Assembly (NCBI GenBank): GCA_936440205.1
Contig: OW387150.1
Span: 32,101,795-32,165,794, forward strand
Direction of reading: 5' to 3'
Length of the DNA: 64,000 nt
Source: Lepidonotus clava
Taxonomy: Eukaryota; Annelida; Polychaeta; Phyllodocida; Polynoidae
A model generated the notes under the pieces. That model did no database searches, was not told where the DNA came from, and was given only the letters and a program-made list of their open reading frames with translations. The position numbers and the translations under genes are program-made. Positions 44,055-53,422 of the stretch are shown here, piece after piece (the first letter of the stretch is position 1; each line of letters opens with the position of its first letter).

Positions 44055-44175
44055 CTACTTCCGGTCTGGGTGTGTCTGAGCATGCGCACTAATTACCCCG
44101 CTACTTCTTTTAACCGCCACCAGGGGTCATGGTACCAGAAGTCAACACCAGGGGGCAGGCCACTTCCGGTTGTTT
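44055..44175. promoter_or_regulatory. Tandem CTCF-like sites with ETS-like words
   Basis: CGCCACCAGGGGTCATGG (44116-44133) and CAACACCAGGGGGCAGGCC (44144-44162) both match the CTCF core CCASYAGRKGGC in the same orientation, with starts 28 bp apart. Two ACTTCCGGT ETS-like words (about 44058 and 44161) flank them. GCATGCGCAC near 44083 is a half NRF1-type word. A boundary element or promoter is plausible. Confidence 0.4.
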
Positions 44176-44539
44176 TTAACTCATCGATTGGTCCACATTG
44201 TGTTGTGGAATGAGGCCAATTCAAACACATTCCTTCTACTGTCATGGTGTTTGCAAAGTGCTTCAAAATCATTAGCACCGAGTAATACAGTGACGTGCCT
44301 TGCAGGGGTTTTGGGGCAGTCTGAAACTCCTACAGATTTTTTTTAGGGTACGTAACTTAGAAAATAGTGAATTTGGCCAGAGTTGTGGGCTGAAACCTCC
44401 TGATGTGATGTGATGTTATGTGTTAGAGTTAAGGTCTACCCAGAAATTTTCAGCTATATCGAGACCAACTCCAGTTTTTGACTTCTGTTTCTGATCCAGT
44501 TCAATGATCAAATCTATGGGGGTGGAAACAACAGCAAGG

Positions 44540-44636
44540 CAAGGTGGTGTAGCTGGCAAGGCCCAGACTCGAACCTGGTCGGCTACGTGTGAGGCAAGAA
44601 TTTTATCCACTACACCATCCTAGCCATGATCCTAGG
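44540..44636 (-). mobile_element. tRNA-derived SINE head, second family
   Basis: On the minus strand, GGTGTAGTGGATAAA (A box) and GGTTCGAGTCTGG (exact B box) are spaced as in a tRNA-type polymerase III promoter. The arms do not form a good tRNA, and it ends in GCCAGCTACACCACC, which is not an acceptor match. It is a SINE head distinct from the 27.4 and 30.5 kb family. Confidence 0.7.
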
Positions 44637-44723
44637 GTACGAACTAAGCTTGTTGATGGTCCAATATATATCCACGTATATCAAGTATTAAGTCCCTAAT
44701 AGGAGGATTATTACTTGCACCCT

Positions 44724-44828
44724 CCCAGCCAAGGGTGTGTGTCACAGAATGTTATAATACGTCGCATATCGTCACAGAACGTAATATGAGTATCACACAA
44801 CATTATATTACATCGCTTCTTGGCTGGG
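44724..44828. mobile_element. A-type element, minimal 105-bp copy
   Basis: CCCAGCCAAGGGTGTGTG to ACATCGCTTCTTGGCTGGG, flanked by CT on both sides. The small size with intact ends and duplication makes it a useful reference for the terminal requirements of the family. Confidence 0.8.
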
Positions 44829-44879
44829 CTGTTCCTCCCCCAAGTACTATAAGTGCATACGTGCATAATTTACTCGTCT

Positions 44880-44970
44880 GAACGCAACGTCGCAATGTTC
44901 TAAAGACGTTTTGGGTGTCATCAGTCTAAGGTAACAAGAACCAAACCAGAACCAGATAGAACGTTACGAG
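44880..44970. mobile_element. A-type element fragment
   Basis: Contains TTCTAAAGACGTTTTGGGTG and GGTAACAAGAACCAAACC, then TAGAACGTTACGAG, the right-half interior of A-type copies without its terminus. Confidence 0.55.
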
Positions 44971-44974
44971 TACT

Positions 44975-45145
44975 TCTTGAGACATATGGCAGGAGATCAC
45001 GCATGGTACATGTCATTTGAGAGAGAATTAAAAACCCTGTCGTATGATGCCTAACATGCTCATAAATCATTTTTAATCTCGTTGCCAATTTTTTAAATCG
45101 GGAGTAAAATCCTGTACTGGAATCCAGCCTTTGCATGCCAATGTC
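44975..45145. mobile_element. B-family element fragment
   Basis: Core CATTTGAGAGAGAATTAAA and right end TTAAATCGGGAGTAAAATCC, then GGAATCCAGCCTTT. The left half is missing, and it follows the A-type fragment directly. Confidence 0.65.
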
Positions 45146-45159
45146 CGATGCAAAATTCT

Positions 45160-45512
45160 CCCTGCCATGGATAGCTGATTTACTGTATTCTAGGCACCTG
45201 CAGGTTAAATTTGACCGAATTTGTATACAAAAGCTATAGAAATCTTTACAAATTCTACAAAATTCCCTATACATCTTTCTGGAATTAATGCAACTTCAAG
45301 CCAACTTGGAAAATATCAAATATATATAGATATGAAATGGAAAAATAGTCAATGCTAGTTTTCTATAACATTAAAGTTATGCCATGATTATTGAAAATTC
45401 CCATACTAAAGCCTTGAGAGTTGTCTATATATTTCCCAGCATGCACCTTGATTTAGGCTAGTCTGCAGGTCAACTACAATGAATAAGCTATCCGTGGTGG
45501 GGAGAAATGATC
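45160..45512. mobile_element. N-family element, copy 2
   Basis: Left end TCTCCCTGCCATGGATAGCT and right end AGCTATCCGTGGTGGGGAG. The interior GGCACCTGCAGGTTAAATTT and TGATTTAGGCTAGTCTGC match copy 1. Confidence 0.7.
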
Positions 45513-45662
45513 ATGATCTCACGGAAGGGGTCGCTCTGAATGGGGTCAGAAATCCCTGAAAGAAATATCTCAACAGGTATTAAATAGGGGTTGTCAGATG
45601 ATCAGCAGCCTGACAGCCCATTTCCGGCCCTTTGTCCAATGGAAATACGCTTTTGCGGCAAT

Positions 45663-46192
45663 TAAAGCCTGTATTCCATTAGGTGATTCTGACGTTTGTC
45701 AGGGACGGATTAAGGGTGGGGGTGCCTGTGGCTCGTGCCCCCCTATTTTTAGCCAAATTAAGATTCTTTTGATTTAAAATTCTAGCCCTCGGATGTGGCA
45801 CCTCAAAATATATGCTAGGGCACCCACCCCCCCCCCCCCCCCCCCACCCCCACCTTTTTGAAATCTCTGGATCCATCCCTGTTTGGAATAAAGTAATTCA
45901 TACCTATTTTACTAGTGATATGATAAAAGGCCATGCATCCTACATATCATCTGAAAGAACATCAAAAACTCGTTCTAATCCCACTGCCATGTTCGTCAGA
46001 TTTTGACAAATTCAGGGTCACATGACCACTTCTGGACCAATCAGATCCCTGGAAAAAAAATGGGGTGAACCTGCAGTCTCTAACGCTGAGTCTTCCTAGT
46101 GGAGAGCGCGGGTACCAGCATATAGTCCATATACCCGCTGCCGATTTTTGAAATCCGGAGTAAAATCGGCTAGTGGAATACAGCCTTTAGAG
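45663..46192. mobile_element. B-family element carrying a C-type insertion
   Basis: The left end AAAGCCTGTATTCCATTAGG is separated by a C-type element from the rest (CCATGCATCCTACATATCAT). The right end is AAATCGGCTAGTGGAATACAGC. The host is also longer than usual, with extra unique sequence near 46010-46120. Confidence 0.7.
45704..45882. mobile_element. C-type (hAT-like) MITE nested in a B element
   Basis: Left end CAGGGACGGATTAAGGGTG and right end TCTCTGGATCCATCCCTG, with a poly-C tract at about 45826-45845. The flanking octamers do not match clearly. It is younger than its B host. Confidence 0.7.
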
Positions 46193-46515
46193 TGATCCTT
46201 GCCTTCCGACCTAGGCAAGTGTTTTAGATACGCCGGAGAATTAAAGTGTGCTGTTTTTATCCGCCCCTCAAGACCACAGCGTCCGGATGCAGGGAAACAG
46301 GTTTGGACAAAGTGGTCAATTGTGCTGATTATTTCTTGGTAAAACGCCAAAAATAATTGAATATGCCCAAGAACTGTGTTTAGGTAGATTGGTTGTTTTT
46401 CCACGGTGACAATGTTCACATTTTGGGCCAATTGAATTAGTCCACTTTTTTTAACAAAATCCTGGAAATGAATTATTTTGACTCGATACTTGAGGAAGTT
46501 ATTTTCTGACATCTA
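46193..46515. other. No clear gene; 138-codon minus-strand frame
   Basis: The minus-strand frame (46096-46512) is one of the longest outside microsatellites, but its C-terminal third lies in the B element right end and no domain is recognised. It has no splice or promoter context and is probably chance. Confidence 0.15.
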
Positions 46516-46517
46516 TT

Positions 46518-46800
46518 AAGGCAGTTCTCCGAACCATGGACAGCTGATTTTCAGAATTGCTGGCATCTGCAGGCTAATTTTGGCTGATTTTGGCGACGAA
46601 AACATGGAAAAACTATAAGAAAGGCTCAAATACTTGTTATGTTTCTTTTTGTAATGATTGAATTGTCAACTTGGAACTTGAAAAATATTGAATTTATACC
46701 GATTTTAAATGACAAAATAGTTCTAGAAGATCTTATTCATAGTTTAAATAATCGTATTCAATTTCAATAACTTCTAATTGTGTAGGAGAATATTAGAGAT
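46518..46800. mobile_element. N-family element, truncated
   Basis: Left end TCTCCGAACCATGGACAGC and interior GCATCTGCAGGCTAATTTTG match the family. The right end cannot be found. Confidence 0.55.
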
Positions 46801-46990
46801 AGAAAAATAGCTACTTTCATGTCCAAACGAAAAAAAAACAACCAAATAGTGCTTTGGTCAGACTTAATTTCGCCAGCTCATCTCTTAACAATTGGTTAAT
46901 GCATAGGAGCTTTTTTACAAAAGATTTTTGTGGGAATCCTGTATCCGCCCCTGTTACCCCCTGCACTTATTAATCCAAATAAGTATCTGG
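46801..46990. other. No feature seen
   Basis: AT-rich DNA with a stray C-type word, TGTATCCGCCCCTG, near 46940. Confidence 0.35.
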
Positions 46991-47004
46991 AGTCTTTTTT
47001 TTTG

Positions 47005-47100
47005 CATCACCTCGGTTTCCCAGGCTGGAAATCGACCCCATGACCTTTGGATCAATTGTCCAGTGCTCTACCACTGAGCTCACTCTCCTCTCACGAACTA
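47005..47100 (-). mobile_element. tRNA-derived SINE head, third family
   Basis: On the minus strand, GAGCTCAGTGGTAGAGCACT (A box) and GGGGTCGATTTCCAGCC (B box) are well preserved. The order and spacing fit a tRNA-type polymerase III promoter, but the acceptor and D-arm pairing are poor. It is a SINE head or a tRNA pseudogene. Confidence 0.65.
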
Positions 47101-47357
47101 AAGCCCCTGGGTAAAGTATGAATAACCTTTCACCACTGATCTGCTGAGAAGAGTGAAAATGATACTTTACATTCATGGAAACAGATAATCACGCCCACCC
47201 TGCCCGCAAGGGTGTTGCTGAACATTAAGGCAATCGAGAGAGGCTAATACGTAATCTGTTGGCCTTTCAGGACACATGGCATTACAATGGGCATACGAAA
47301 TACTCATTAATCGACATCTTATATCCCTATATCCTTGTATTAAGCATAATGTTGCTG
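47101..47357. other. No feature seen
   Basis: Unique-looking DNA leading into the K chain. Confidence 0.35.
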
Positions 47358-47718
47358 TGCTCTGTCGCATAATGGTCTCGCAGTTGCGAGGGTTGGCACC
47401 AACAGTGAGTGTCATCCTTGTTGAACAGTGAGTGTAACTAACTTTGCCGATAACAGCGAGGGCTTGACCACCTGTTTTTTGAAATGAACAAGGGGGACAT
47501 TTTGGGTTCATTATGTTAAGATTCTGTTTTCAGCAAATGATAGCTGTGTTTATAAAATATACAGAAGGGCATACAGATGTATTTATCAATCAAATAAATG
47601 TGCTCGAACAGCAAGGGTTTGCATTTTGAAAACCTTAAGGATAAAGCTGTTGCGAGACCCATATCTAAACCCTCACTGTGGTCTCGCTGTTACGAGATTT
47701 TGATAATGCGAAGGACCA
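47358..47718 (+). mobile_element. K-family element, first of a chain
   Basis: CTG (47355-47357), then TGCTCTGTCGCATAATGG; the right end is ATAATGCGAAGGACCA, followed by CTG (47719-47721). Interior blocks GGGGGACATTTTGGG, TTAAGATTCTGTTTTCAGC and AACAGTGAG match the next copy in the same order. It is more diverged than its neighbour. Confidence 0.75.
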
Positions 47719-47721
47719 CTG

Positions 47722-48115
47722 TGGCCCGTCGCATAACGGGTCTCGCTGTAGCGAACATTGGCACATTTCAAAAGACCTCTCCCTGTTCAACAGGGAGCGA
47801 ATGCACCTTTCATCCTTACAGGGATGGTTTGAACGCCCGATTTTTCAAGTTATCAGGGGGACATTTTGGGGTTAACATTTTAAGATTCTGTTTTCAGTAA
47901 ATGTTAGATGTGTCCTTCAGCTTATAATTTGTATAGGAGGCAAGTGGCGGAAATGATTTATTAGTCAATTAAATTCAATTCAAAATGTGTACAAAACCAT
48001 CGCAACAGGGAGGATTGGCACATCCCCAAAACAAGGAGAGAAAAAAACAGCGAGAAAAAAACAAATCCATCCTTAATCGCTCCCTCTTGCGAGAGTTTGG
48101 TTATGCGACGGGCCA
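47722..48115 (+). mobile_element. K-family element, second of a chain
   Basis: TGGCCCGTCGCATAACGGG to GGTTATGCGACGGGCCA, with CTG on both sides (47719-47721 and 48116-48118). The left CTG is shared with the preceding K element. It contains perfect-looking inverted words CTCCCTGTTCAACAGGGAG. The 100-codon frame across it is repeat-derived, not a gene. Confidence 0.85.
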
Positions 48116-48540
48116 CTGGCGCTTGTCTTATGCAAATTATTGTTATAGTTGCTGTTTCATTTTCTTCTTGTTCTTGTTCTTGTTGCTGTTGTATTTTTCT
48201 TGGAGGAGGGGGCAGTTGGTTAAATGTTTTTGGTCATGGCTGTCGTCAAGGAGATATACATATATATGTCTGGAGGTTTCTGTTTTGAGCTATAACGTGA
48301 CCCTTGTACACTGGGGGATAAACAGACCACCCCCAGGGCCACCAGGGCATGTATGTCTGTTGTAGGTGGATGTAGGGGGTCCCCTGTTCCTCTCAGCAGT
48401 GGGTCTATGGTAATAGGCCACCAGCCAGGCCCAAGTAGCTGGGTCTGCCCCTGACAGAACCTACTGAAGCCACTGTGTATACCATTCAAGACCAGCCAGC
48501 CAATCTCTCATGACCCATCTTCTCCATATAGCACTGTCTA
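48116..48540. other. No gene seen
   Basis: A pyrimidine-rich tract (TTCTTCTTGTTCTTGTTC) near 48160, then unique DNA. Confidence 0.35.
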
Positions 48541-48869
48541 CCCAGGCAAGCAACGACATAACAAGCACATTCTTTATTGTTTAGCAACCTGCCCAATTTT
48601 CAAGTAACAGTTATGATATTTTAGGTAAGAGACTTACTAAAAAAGAACATTATCATAACATTGTATTTTTGTAAAATTAAGACCTTACTGACAAAGAATG
48701 TCATAATAATGTTATTATGGGATAAAATGTTACAATAATATCACAATAACGTTACAGGTTAGGTTCTTAAGACGTTTTTTGGTGCCATCAATAGAATGTA
48801 ACAAGAACCAAAGCAGAACAAAACAGAACGTTGCTGCAACATTACAATAACATCATATTCTTGCTTGGG
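48541..48869. mobile_element. A-type CCCAG element
   Basis: CCCAGGCAAGCAACGACA to CATATTCTTGCTTGGG, with TA on both sides. Same CAAGCA/TTGCTTGGG subtype as 40149-40510. Confidence 0.85.
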
Positions 48870-49151
48870 TAGAGCCTCTATTCCATGAGGTGATTTTTGC
48901 TGCTAAGAAATTTATCTTCTAGATCTTTTATTTAAGCCGACATTATGTCAAGTTACACTGGTTTTCAGCAACACCCAAGGAACTGATTGCAAGTGCTAAG
49001 AGTAGTAAGAGTTCTAGACTTCAAGACACCTGATCCAGTTCGTCAGTTGTCAGTGATAGTGTAACAGTTACCTCTCCCATGTGTGGATTTACACGTGGGT
49101 GTGGCATAAAGGTATTAGGTATATGATGGTTAGGGTGAGAAGTTAGAACAC
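48870..49151. other. No gene seen
   Basis: TCTATTCCATGAGGTGATTT near 48878 resembles a TTAA-group left end, but no partner end is found. Confidence 0.35.
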
Positions 49152-49154
49152 CTG

Positions 49155-49250
49155 TGGCCCGTTGCACAATGAGTTATCGTAACAACAATAACTTTGAGGA
49201 AACTTTATGACACATGTGGTAACAATGATACCTATCGTTGTAGTGATAGA
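49155..49250. mobile_element. J-family left part
   Basis: CTG, then TGGCCCGTTGCACAATG and the CGTAACAACAATAAC interior, cut off at 49250 where a CTG and a fresh J left end follow. The right half of this older copy is not seen. Confidence 0.65.
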
Positions 49251-49253
49251 CTG

Positions 49254-49559
49254 TGGGCCATTGCACAATGAGTTTCATAACAACAAAATTAATTTTCTAA
49301 ACGATACCTATCATTGTTACTTTTATCGTAACAACGACAGTTTTGACACAATTTTTTCTTTATTTAGAATGTCCTCAAAGAGCTGTAACTTTTACAGATT
49401 TTTTTCCCCTTCATATATCAATTTACAGAATTCAATTTCATTCACTAGAACCAGAGATTTTACTACTTTCGTAACAACAAAAATTTTCGTAACAATGAAT
49501 GTTCGTTATTCTATCATTAAGTTTATCATAACAACGAAATCTCATTGTGCAATGGGCCA
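49254..49559. mobile_element. J-family element between CTG sites
   Basis: CTG (49251-49253), then TGGGCCATTGCACAATGAG; the right end is CTCATTGTGCAATGGGCCA followed by CTG (49560-49562). The two ends are nearly perfect inverses over 19 bp, so this is a relatively young copy. Confidence 0.8.
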
Positions 49560-49562
49560 CTG

Positions 49563-50067
49563 TGCCCCATTGCATATTGAAATCCTCACAACAGCGAGAG
49601 TTTAAAACCAAGGTAGATTTGGGTCTCGCAACAGTGATGTCCTTAAGGTTTTCTAAATGCTAACCCTTGCAACAGCAATAGTTTTGACCACATTTTGACC
49701 ACATTTAATTGATTGATAAATATAGTTCAGCCACATACCTCCTGTATTTTCTGTAAGCTGAGGGACACAGCTTTCATTCGCTGAGTATAGAATATTAAAA
49801 TAATGATCTGAAAAATCCTCCTCACAGATTCTAAAAACAGGTGGTCAAACCCGGCTGTTGTTGGGAAAGTTGGATTCCCTTGCTGTTCAACAGGGATGGG
49901 TCCTGCTGATGGTGCCAACCCTCACAAAAGCGAGACCAGTTATGCGAAGTAAAACAGATCCTGAGATCTTAAGCCCAGAAAAATACTTAAAAATAGGTGA
50001 AATTTGATGCTGTGTTTTTGTACAAATCCATCTTTTTCTGTTGTACATCCCATTATGTAACGGGCCA
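49563..50067. mobile_element. K-like element chained to a J element
   Basis: It begins TGCCCCATTGCATATTG directly after the shared CTG and ends CATTATGTAACGGGCCA before CAG. It carries K words (GTCTCGCAACAGTG, GCTGTTCAACAGGGATG) but is longer and more diverged than the other copies. Confidence 0.65.
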
Positions 50068-50227
50068 CAGGATGTACCTGTGGTTAGGTCACTGAGAAAA
50101 CTACTCATTAGGAGACCAAGACCTAAGTTGATTACATGTTCCCCTTCCTTAACCTTATTACAGCCAATGAGGGACCATTAAGAAATAAAAGTAACCAATT
50201 GAATATGAATGTAAGATTCCTACCATG

Positions 50228-50452
50228 TTACATAGTTGTGAGGTCTGAATTCCATACCTATGGGGTGATTTTCACCAAGTCAAGCAACTGATTGGTGCCA
50301 AAATCAGTCAAGTCTACTATCATATTGAGCTGATCTTTGCGTAGATTCAAATTAAACATGTACATTTCAAATAACACTATACTGGCTGGCAATCACTGAA
50401 AAGCATGATCAACAAATTCAAATCAGCCGAGTGGGTATGGGGTTCTTTAGTC
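50228..50452. mobile_element. D-like (TTAA group) element, decayed
   Basis: Left end ATTCCATACCTATGGGGTG and right end CGAGTGGGTATGGGGTTCTT, then TAG. It has the layout of the D family, but the GGCGAC interior is largely lost. Confidence 0.45.
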
Positions 50453-50847
50453 CATTTGCCTGACTAGTCATCTGGCCATTTCTTCAGCTATGGAAAGTGT
50501 CTGCACTCATTTCTCATTATGATTAATTAAAAAACTATTATGTTATATTCAAGTGGCGTCTCCATAAGCTGTGGTTAAAACAAATTCCAGAGATTTTGAT
50601 TACATTGGCTGAATCAAATCCTTATACACAATACATTGAATACGAAAACTTCGTTCAATTGCACTACCAACAATGCCATTTTCCTACTTTCAGTTTCAGT
50701 TTCAGTTTCAGTCCATACAAAAAGGGATATCCTGATCAACAAGATTCCTTCCCCTCTCATCTTACCTGCACTCTGTCACCCTAACCCATGTTTCCTCGAT
50801 ACTGTTTCCTCCGTGGCGAACCTCGATTCCCAACCCAGGAGAAGAAA
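50453..50847. other. No gene seen
   Basis: A local TTTCAG repeat (four units near 50689-50713) and unique DNA. Confidence 0.4.
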
Positions 50848-51184
50848 CCCAGCCAAACATGTGATATTATTATAATATTGCAGCAATGTTCTGTAGTGGT
50901 TCTTGTTATGAAATTTAGATGGCTCCCAATAAAGTTGCTGCTACGTAATGCTGTGATGTTGCACAGCGATGTTGTTATAACATTCTGGTTACGTTCTTTA
51001 ACCTAAACAGAATGTTTTTAACATGTTTTGGTTCCATTATAACTTCACCAAAGAATAATGTTATAATAACATTCTGATTTGGTGAGGTTTCAACCTCACC
51101 ATCAATAATGTAATTGTTACATGTCATCTTTGTAAGTACCAAACTGACTAAAAAAAAGTATGGTTGCAGAATGTTTCTGTTAAA
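50848..51184. mobile_element. A-type CCCAG element, inverted
   Basis: It begins CCCAGCCAAACATGTGAT and runs through reverse-complement A blocks (GGTGAGGTTTCAACCTC, AGTATGGTTGCAGAATG). The far end has lost its GGG and stops just short of the next A-type element. Confidence 0.75.
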
Positions 51185-51190
51185 GCCCAT

Positions 51191-51484
51191 CCCAGGCAAG
51201 CAGTGACTTAACAAGCATGTTCTGCAACCATACTTTTTGGTCTGTAGACTGTAACCTGCCCAATTTTCACAAAACAGTTACATTATTTTAGGTAAAGTTG
51301 AGACTTACTAAAACAAATGTTATAATAACTTTATACTTCAGTAAAGTTAAGACCTCACTAATAATGATCATTATGATAACATTATTATGACGGGGAAGAA
51401 CATTACAAGAATGTTACAATAACATCACAGTGCCACATCAGAAAGTTATGATAATGTTATAATAACATCATATTCTTCCTTGGG
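51191..51484. mobile_element. A-type CCCAG element
   Basis: CCCAGGCAAGCAGTGACT to CATATTCTTCCTTGGG. The flanks are AT and TA, so the 2-bp duplication is not exact. It lies 6 bp from the previous A-type element in opposite orientation. Confidence 0.8.
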
Positions 51485-51664
51485 TACAGTTTCCTCCATG
51501 GCCAACCCCAATACCCAAACCCCGTAGGAGGAGGAAACCTCATCCCGGGGTTAGTGGGAGTTGTGTAACCACATGAGGTGGCGTAATGGGGCGGGACTTG
51601 AGCCCTGACTGTGAGATGTGATTAAGGTGTCTTTGTTGGGAAGCCCCGGGGTGATTAGGGCCCT
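51485..51664. other. No feature seen
   Basis: A GC-richer stretch (51500-51660) before the B chain. No exon recognised. Confidence 0.35.
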
Positions 51665-51668
51665 TTAA

Positions 51669-51884
51669 GGGATGTATTACACTAGCCGATTTGACTAGTC
51701 GATTGACCCACCGAGTTCAGAAAATCATCAATGGGAATAGGGGTCAACCATAGACACTTTTTGATTCTTTTTCACTTGGTATGTAGATCTAAGAGATATA
51801 ATCTTTAGTCATATTGCAAGTTCTTAGTAATAAATTACTAAATAATAAACTCTTACCAAATAAATCAGCTGATGGAAACCAGGC
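51669..51884. mobile_element. B-family element, first of a three-element chain
   Basis: TTAA (51665-51668), then GGGATGTATTACACTAGCC; the right end is CAGCTGATGGAAACCAGGC followed by TTAC. Family core diverged. Confidence 0.65.
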
Positions 51885-51898
51885 TTACAGCCCTTTAA

Positions 51899-52117
51899 AG
51901 GCTGTATTACAACAGCTGATTTTACTCCCAATTCCAGAAAAACACCACTGGGAATAGGGATTAATCATAGCCATGTAATGTAGCATAAGAAAAGAATTTA
52001 GAATTCCCATTCAAATGATATATAGAATAGATGGGTTTGTGCCATACTAGTACTACTGGGAAAGAATAATAAATTATGCAATTGACAAAGGTCGGAATTG
52101 TGCAGTTGAATACAGGC
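51899..52117. mobile_element. B-family element, second of the chain
   Basis: TTAA (51895-51898), then AGGCTGTATTACAACAGCTG; the right end is GTTGAATACAGGC, then TTAA (52118-52121). The right TTAA is shared with the next element. Confidence 0.7.
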
Positions 52118-52121
52118 TTAA

Positions 52122-52334
52122 GCCTGGTTTCCACCAGCTGGTTTTGACCACCATTTATTTTGTAATTTATTAATTTTAACTATTAATACATTGAAAAATT
52201 ATACATTTTAGATATCATCTTAAAGAGAATATAAAACCCTTTCTAATGGTATATAACACATTCATTGTGATTAACCAATATTTCGCCCTGCCGATTTTTG
52301 AATCGGTAGTAAAATCAGCTAGTGGAAACCATGC
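52122..52334. mobile_element. B-family element, third of the chain
   Basis: GCCTGGTTTCCACCAGCTGG to AATCAGCTAGTGGAAACCATGC, then TTAA (52335-52338). The core CTAATGGTATATAACACATT is well preserved, and of the three this is the closest to the family consensus. Confidence 0.75.
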
Positions 52335-52339
52335 TTAAA

Positions 52340-52615
52340 GGTGAAGCCAAGCCCACGTTGTCCTTTAAATGTGACCAATTAAACAGAGGTGCCTTTAAGT
52401 ATGAGTGAGCGGGGAGTAGCCGCTCAACACTGAGAGCGGCCCTTTAAGGGCGAAGGAGGGGAGAGCGACAGTTTTATGAGAGGTTTTAGTGTGACTCCTT
52501 TAAGCGATGACTCTTTAAGGTGCATGGCTTGAACGGTTATTGCTTTAAGCCTAAGAGCTTTGGGCGCAACCTTTGCATATAAAAGCGCCAGGTTTGCTAA
52601 CGTTGCACGCATATA
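52340..52615 (+). promoter_or_regulatory. TATA-containing patch with clustered CTTTAA words
   Basis: TATAAAAG (52578-52585), in the context TTTGCATATAAAAGCGCC, is a strong TATA box with GC-rich shoulders and predicts a start near 52608-52612 on the plus strand. Upstream, TTTAA preceded by C occurs at 52364, 52394, 52444, 52500, 52515 and 52545. One of these is the palindrome CCCTTTAAGGG. No splice donor or protein-like frame follows within 300 bp, so a gene cannot be assigned. Confidence 0.4.
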
Positions 52616-52954
52616 ATCCCTTTTGGTTAGGAATTACAAAGTATAACAACTTCGTTTGCAATCAATAATTCTATGCACTGGTTGGTGTTTTGGGTTGAAT
52701 ATCTCGGAATAGATCACACATCAGTGCCAAGTACTCGTTGTTTTTTCTTCGGAAGACAAAAATATTTTAGGCTTTGATTTATGCTCCGGCTAGAGTTAGG
52801 TTGGGTGTGTACATTAGGTTTTTAGGCACAGCCTTTATAACTTGAAGGCTACGGTAATAGTAGAAGCAGTAGTAGTATAACTTTTATTGACAAACAGCGA
52901 GTCATTTGAATTGATCTTATGTGTCAGGAAACGTAGATTGTAAAACATAAAACA
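52616..52954. other. No gene seen
   Basis: Downstream of the TATA candidate. An AGTAGAAGCAGTAGTAGTA run near 52858 and AT-rich DNA, with no exon recognised. Confidence 0.35.
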
Positions 52955-52956
52955 GC

Positions 52957-53172
52957 AGATGTATTCCACTAGCCGATTGTACTCCTGATTTCAAAACTTG
53001 ATTTCGAAATTCAGCATTGGGAATAATGGCTAATCATAGATATGCTATACACCATAAGGAAGTTCCTTTAATTATCTGTAAAGTTAAATGTACAGCATTT
53101 TGTCACATTATTCTTTATAAGTTATAAATAATCCAATAACAAAAGGTCAAAATCGTCTAGTTGAATACAGCC
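52957..53172. mobile_element. B-family (TTAA group) element
   Basis: Left end GATGTATTCCACTAGCCGAT and right end TCGTCTAGTTGAATACAGCC, then TTAA (53173-53176). Confidence 0.7.
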
Positions 53173-53200
53173 TTAAAAGTGCTGTAGTATAGACCTTTAA

Positions 53201-53422
53201 CTTTGGTTTCCATCAGCCAGTTTTGATCACTGATTATTGAGTAATTTCCTAGATTTAACCAGTAAAATGACAAAAGACGATAAATCCCATGTACCATTTG
53301 AAAGAGAATGAAAAACCTTCTCTTATGGTGTATAATATAGTCATGATTAACCAATATTCCCACTGCCGATTTTTGAAATCAGGAGTAAGATTGGGAGTAA
53401 GATCGGCTAGTGGAAACGAAGC
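53201..53422. mobile_element. B-family (TTAA group) element
   Basis: TTAA (53197-53200), then CTTTGGTTTCCATCAGCC; the right end is ATCGGCTAGTGGAAACGAAGC, then TTTA. The core TATGGTGTATAATATAGTC is the same subtype as the 20.1-20.9 kb array. Confidence 0.75.

Noticed and set aside
47598-48365. Frames of 100-126 codons that share a peptide with the frame at 3141-3344 and 3429-3617
   Set aside because: The shared peptide follows from both lying in K-family DNA elements. The frames are short, cross element ends and lack any domain.
49207-49605. 132-codon frame as a gene
   Set aside because: It lies within J and K elements and ends inside one of them. Composition follows the repeat.
52424-52612. 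Minus-strand frame with periodic LK residues
   Set aside because: The periodicity comes from the repeated CTTTAA words of the regulatory patch. No supporting splice or homology evidence.
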